From assembly GCF_032452875.1 (NCBI RefSeq), contig NC_083883.1:53504698-53568697 (forward strand): 64,000 nucleotides of DNA, in the 5' to 3' direction. Both the position numbers and the translations under genes were made by a program. Position 1 is the stretch's first letter; every line of letters starts with the position of its first letter. Shown here piece by piece: positions 61,220 to 64,000 of the stretch. The DNA is from Bos javanicus (Eukaryota; Chordata; Mammalia; Artiodactyla; Bovidae). Under the pieces are notes generated by a model that did no database searches, was not told the origin of the DNA, and saw only the letters and a list, made by a program, of their open reading frames with translations.

Positions 61220-61767
61220 TACTAGCTTCTGACTGCTGCTATAACAAATGACTACAAACTTAGCGACTTAAAAGAACACACAGTTATTACCATATAGTTC
61301 TGGAGGACACACATCTGAAAATGGGTCTTACAGGACTAAAATCAAGGCATCTGCAGAGTTGTGTTCCTTCTGGAGTCTCCAGGGAAAAATCCACTTCCTT
61401 GAATTTCTAGTTTTTAGAGACCACCTGCATGTCTTGGCTTGTGGCCCCCTTCCAGCAATGCCATCGCTCTCCTCTGTTTCCATCATTGTGTCTCCTTTTT
61501 TTTTTTTTTTCCGGCTTCCGTCCACCACTTCCGGTAGGATCGGACGCCGCGCCAGGAGGCGGTGAGGTCACTTCCGGGAGAACTAGTTCTGTGTCTCATT
61601 CTGAGTCTGACCCTCTTCTGTGAGAATCCCTGTGATGACACTGAGCTCAGACACTCCAGGATCAGTTTCCCACGTCATGTCTGCAAAGGCCCTTCTGCCA
61701 TGTGAGGTTTCAAGGACTAAGACACAGACATCTTTGAGGGACCAGTATTCAGTATTCAGCCTATTGC
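61220..61767 (-). mobile_element. MLT1 (ERVL-MaLR) LTR, with an insertion
   Basis: Antisense MaLR LTR: GACTGCTGCTATAACAAATG, CTACAAACTTAGCGACTTAA, ATATAGTTCTGGAGGACACA, GTCTTGGCTTGTGGCCCCC. After the insertion at 61495-61589 it continues TCTGTGAGAATCCCTGTGAT and ATTCAGTATTCAGCCTATTG. Confidence 0.8.
61495..61589 (-). mobile_element. Short CpG-rich retrocopy candidate
   Basis: A T15 tract (61496-61510) is followed by ~80 bp of GC- and CpG-rich sequence (CCGGCTTCCGTCCACCACTT, CCGGTAGGATCGGACGCCGC), unlike the AT-richer LTR around it. TGTGTCTC occurs at 61487-61494 and 61590-61597, flanking it exactly. Read on the minus strand it is a short transcript-like piece with CCGGAAGT (ETS-type) motifs and a poly(A) tail. 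This fits an L1-mediated copy of a very short promoter-proximal RNA. Confidence 0.6.
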
Positions 61768-61869
61768 AGTGTCTCTTAACCAGAAGATCTGATCATTTGA
61801 AGTGTTCCTCATCCTGCCTGGCAAAGAGGGGACCTTTTGTAGTAAAAGATGGAGTATCCTGAGTTAACA

Positions 61870-62066
61870 GGGCTTCCCAGGTGGCACTAATGGTAAAGAA
61901 CCTAAGAAATGAGGGTTCAATCCCTGGGTTGGGAGATCCCTTGGAGGAGGAAATGGCAACCCACTCCAGTATTCTTGCCTGGAGAATCCATGGACAGAGG
62001 AGCCTGACAGGTTATATAGTCCACGAGGTCGCAGAGTCAACTGAAGGGACTTAGCACGCACACATG
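61870..62066 (+). mobile_element. Bov-tA SINE
   Basis: GGGCTTCCCAGGTGGCACTA, GGGTTCAATCCCTGGGTTGG, GAATCCATGGACAGAGGAGC. A ~10-bp deletion lies in the tRNA part (CCTAAGAAATGAGGG). Confidence 0.93.
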
Positions 62067-62131
62067 CATCCTGACGTAGGGCCGGAAAATGGGCAGAACT
62101 GAGATAAGCAACATAAAAAATACAAATACAA

Positions 62132-62276
62132 GGGGATTCCCTGGAGGTCCAGTGATTAGGACTCTGAGCTTCCACTGCAGGCAGCATGGGTCCCGTCTCT
62201 GGTTTGGGAACTAACATCCCGTATGCTGTGGCATGGCCCATAAGATCCCACGTGGGAACTAAGATCCCAAAAAGTA
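62132..62276 (+). mobile_element. CHR-type tRNA SINE
   Basis: GGGGATTCCCTGGAGGTCCA, AGGACTCTGAGCTTCCACTG, GGGAACTAACATCCCGTATG. AAGATCCCA occurs twice near the 3' end. Confidence 0.87.
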
Positions 62277-62424
62277 AAATAATTAAGCATTTTTAACAGT
62301 AAATAAATAAAAGACAGCCCCAAAGGAAGGATTCTTCTGCTGGTCGACTTTCTCTGAACACTTTGTTTCTCTCACCCTAAATCTTCAGTCTACTCACTCT
62401 TTTAACACTGACAGTTCTTCATCA

Positions 62425-62991
62425 TTTGTATGTCACTAATGAAATTAAAAGACGCTTGCTCCTTGGAAGGAAAATTATGACTAATGTAGACAGCATATTA
62501 AAAAGCAGAGACATTACTTTGCCAACAAAGGTCCATCTAGTCAAGGCTATGGTTTTTCCAGTGGTCATGTATGGATGTGAGAGTTGGACTGTGAAGAAAG
62601 CTGAGTGGCGAAGAATTGATGCTTTTGAACTGTGGTGTTGGAGAAGACTCTTGAGAGTCCCTTGGACTGCAAGGAGATCCAACCAGTCCATCCTAAAGGA
62701 GATCAGTCCTGGGTGTTCATTGGAAGGACTGATGCTGAAGCTGAAACTCCAGTACTTTGGTCACCTCATGTGAAGAGTTGACTCATTGGAAAAGACTCTG
62801 ATGCTGGGAGGGATTGGGGGCAGAAGGAGAAGAGGCCGACAGAGGATGAGATGCCTGGATGGCATCACCAACTCGATGCACATGAGTTTGGGTAAACTCC
62901 GGGAGTTGGTGATGGACAGGGAGGCCTGGCGTGCTGCGACTTATGGGGTCACAGAGTCGGACACGACTGGGCAACTGAACTGAACTGAATC
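62425..62991 (+). mobile_element. BovB 3' end
   Basis: 567 bp, the longest BovB copy here, ending GGGCAACTGAACTGAACTGA. 5'-truncated within the RT domain. Compared with the other copies it is well preserved. Confidence 0.96.
62426..62983 (+). pseudogene. BovB reverse-transcriptase C-terminal relic, one in-frame stop
   Basis: The frame encodes the thumb/C-terminal part of the BovB RT: ILKSRDITLPTKVHLVKAMV, FPVVMYGCESWTVKKAE, FELWCWRRLLRVPWTARRSN, then after the stop SLEKTLML, QRMRCLDGITNS and MSLGKLRELVMDREAW. The single stop is TGA at 62771-62773. Other BovB copies suggest CGA (Arg) there, a CpG-decay change. The catalytic palm is absent. Confidence 0.92.
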
Positions 62992-63000
62992 TAGCTTTTG

Positions 63001-63042
63001 AGCTTCCCAGGTGGTGCTAGTGGTAAAGAACCTGCCTACCTA
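63001..63042 (+). mobile_element. Bov-tA 5' fragment
   Basis: Only the tRNA-like head (GAGCTTCCCAGGTGGTGCTA, TAAAGAACCTGCC) follows directly after the BovB tail. The 3' part is missing, probably by deletion. Confidence 0.75.
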
Positions 63043-64000
63043 CCATAACAGCATTTTTCTTATGTAGAAACCAGGGTAAGTCTTCCCCTGATAAAAGGAT
63101 CCTTCTATTTACAGTAAGATTTACATCTAATTCCCTTAAAAAGCAATGGCTAAAGAGATGTTATGCTTCATAAAAGTTTGCTTTAAAATAAAAACAAGTA
63201 CTCTCCCTCCTGGAATGCATTCAAAATGGTTTAACTGATCACACTATTATAAACGTCCTCCTGGGGGAGGGGAGGGGTGCCACCCCCACCCACCCCAGAA
63301 AGTATCAGCTACATTAAGTGAGGTATACCTGGAAGCGATAATGAGGGGGAATGAGAATTATAGCGAAGCCCCCATGACTTGAAATTGCTATAGGGTTGCT
63401 TCACAAAGCTGCTCCTTTTCCTGTCTTTTTTTTTTAAACTTAACAGTTTGGCAATCATGCTTTGGTTTGACAGGGAGCTGTGAAAATCTGTCACTTTGTC
63501 ATCTCCAAACTTCTGAATCCAATCAAAATAACATTTATTAAAAACCTGGGCATGCTTGCGAGAATTTGCAGTGTAATAGGAGGAGGGTTGACCCCCAGGT
63601 CTCTCTCACTGTTTTCCTTTATAAAAACAGCAGAGAGCTTCAGAGACCCAACCCACAGAGCTTCGTTTTATCCACAAGCTTCCTTGGCAACGCAAGGGAG
63701 CTGCTCCTGGGAATCTTCTAAGGAAAATCCAAACAGCCCAAGGACACAGGCTCATGTACTCCATCTCCCTCTCAAGTACACAGTGTGATGTGAGAAGTTG
63801 TGATGTGCACAATATGGAGTCAGTGTCTCCACTGCACATGCCACAGCAGCCGGCTAGAAGCTGAAGAACGATCCTGCAAGGGTGGCAGCAGAGCCCTGGG
63901 GGGGTGGGGTAGGGGGCAGGGGAGGAAGGAAATGGGACCTGGAGCCAGAGGGCCGGACCTCGTCTCTGCTCCATTGCTCCCAGCAGTGCGGCCTCTTCCC
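63043..64000. other. Repeat-poor right end
   Basis: No repeat recognised except a G/C-rich run (63261-63300) and a T10 run near 63427. Frames on both strands near 63480-63974 have no domain. 63300-63560 is AT-rich and could be conserved non-coding DNA. Confidence 0.42.

Noticed and set aside
1275..62066. Many short similar repeats resembling a CRISPR-like or tandem array
   Set aside because: They are dispersed SINE copies in both orientations with no regular spacing; the DNA is mammalian.
1275..63042. Box-A/box-B tRNA-like sequences suggesting tRNA genes
   Set aside because: All belong to Bov-tA or CHR SINE heads with SINE bodies attached; none folds as an intact tRNA with a proper 3' end.

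Overview
The window is non-coding nuclear DNA from a bovid ruminant (cattle, sheep, goat or relative). The evidence is the repeat content. It carries dozens of Bov-tA and Bov-A/Bov-A2 SINEs, several 3' ends of the RTE-type LINE BovB, tRNA-derived CHR-type SINEs shared by ruminants and whales, and ruminant-type L1 tails. Underneath lies an older placental layer of MIR, L2, L1M, MLT1 LTRs, MER5/MER20-type hAT elements and Tigger transposons. Repeat names are from memory of consensus sequences; no library search was run. I cannot separate Bos from Ovis or Capra. I found no intact protein-coding gene, tRNA, rRNA or snRNA gene. The window could be intergenic or lie within a large intron.

Layout. 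1-9.3 kb: a BovB tail at the left edge, scattered SINEs, an MLT1 LTR, an unidentified repeat (copy A, ~7.6-8.0 kb) and two ancient L1M tails. 9.3-13.6 kb: a 5'-truncated ruminant L1 whose ORF2 3' part is broken by one visible stop, then a nest (candidate LTR, inside it an L1 with a perfect 13-bp target duplication, inside that a Bov-tA and a BovB). 13.6-26 kb: mixed SINEs and old repeats, a run of hAT elements at 20.2-21.2 kb and a SINE whose tail became a 53-bp AT microsatellite. 26-33 kb: a split MLT1 LTR, an L1 with a 5' inversion, copy B of the unidentified repeat, and more L1 and SINE insertions. 33.4-35.3 kb is poor in repeats.

35.3-38.2 kb is the most layered part: a ~200-bp hAT element carries a Bov-tA, a CHR SINE, an unknown ~495-bp insert and a second CHR SINE. 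The first CHR SINE is itself split by an L1 that appears to carry a 3' transduction. 39.2-40.4 kb is an internally deleted Tigger-like transposon with terminal repeats, TA duplications and an N-to-C-terminal fused transposase relic. A smaller relative is at 57.0-57.5 kb, and a Tigger1-like element at 58.9-59.3 kb. 49.9-52.1 kb is one ancient L1M opened by a solo retroviral-type LTR with a 4-bp target duplication, an L1 tail, a Bov-A2 and a Bov-tA. The right end has an MLT1 LTR with a tiny CpG-rich retrocopy candidate (61.5 kb) and a BovB tail whose reading frame has one CpG-decay stop.

The elements do not form a pathway. They give a readable insertion history, because nesting order and target duplications show which element came first. 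I did not find a new biological system. The best leads are the L1 3' transduction, the unidentified repeat pair, the CpG/ETS-rich retrocopy and the fused Tigger relic.
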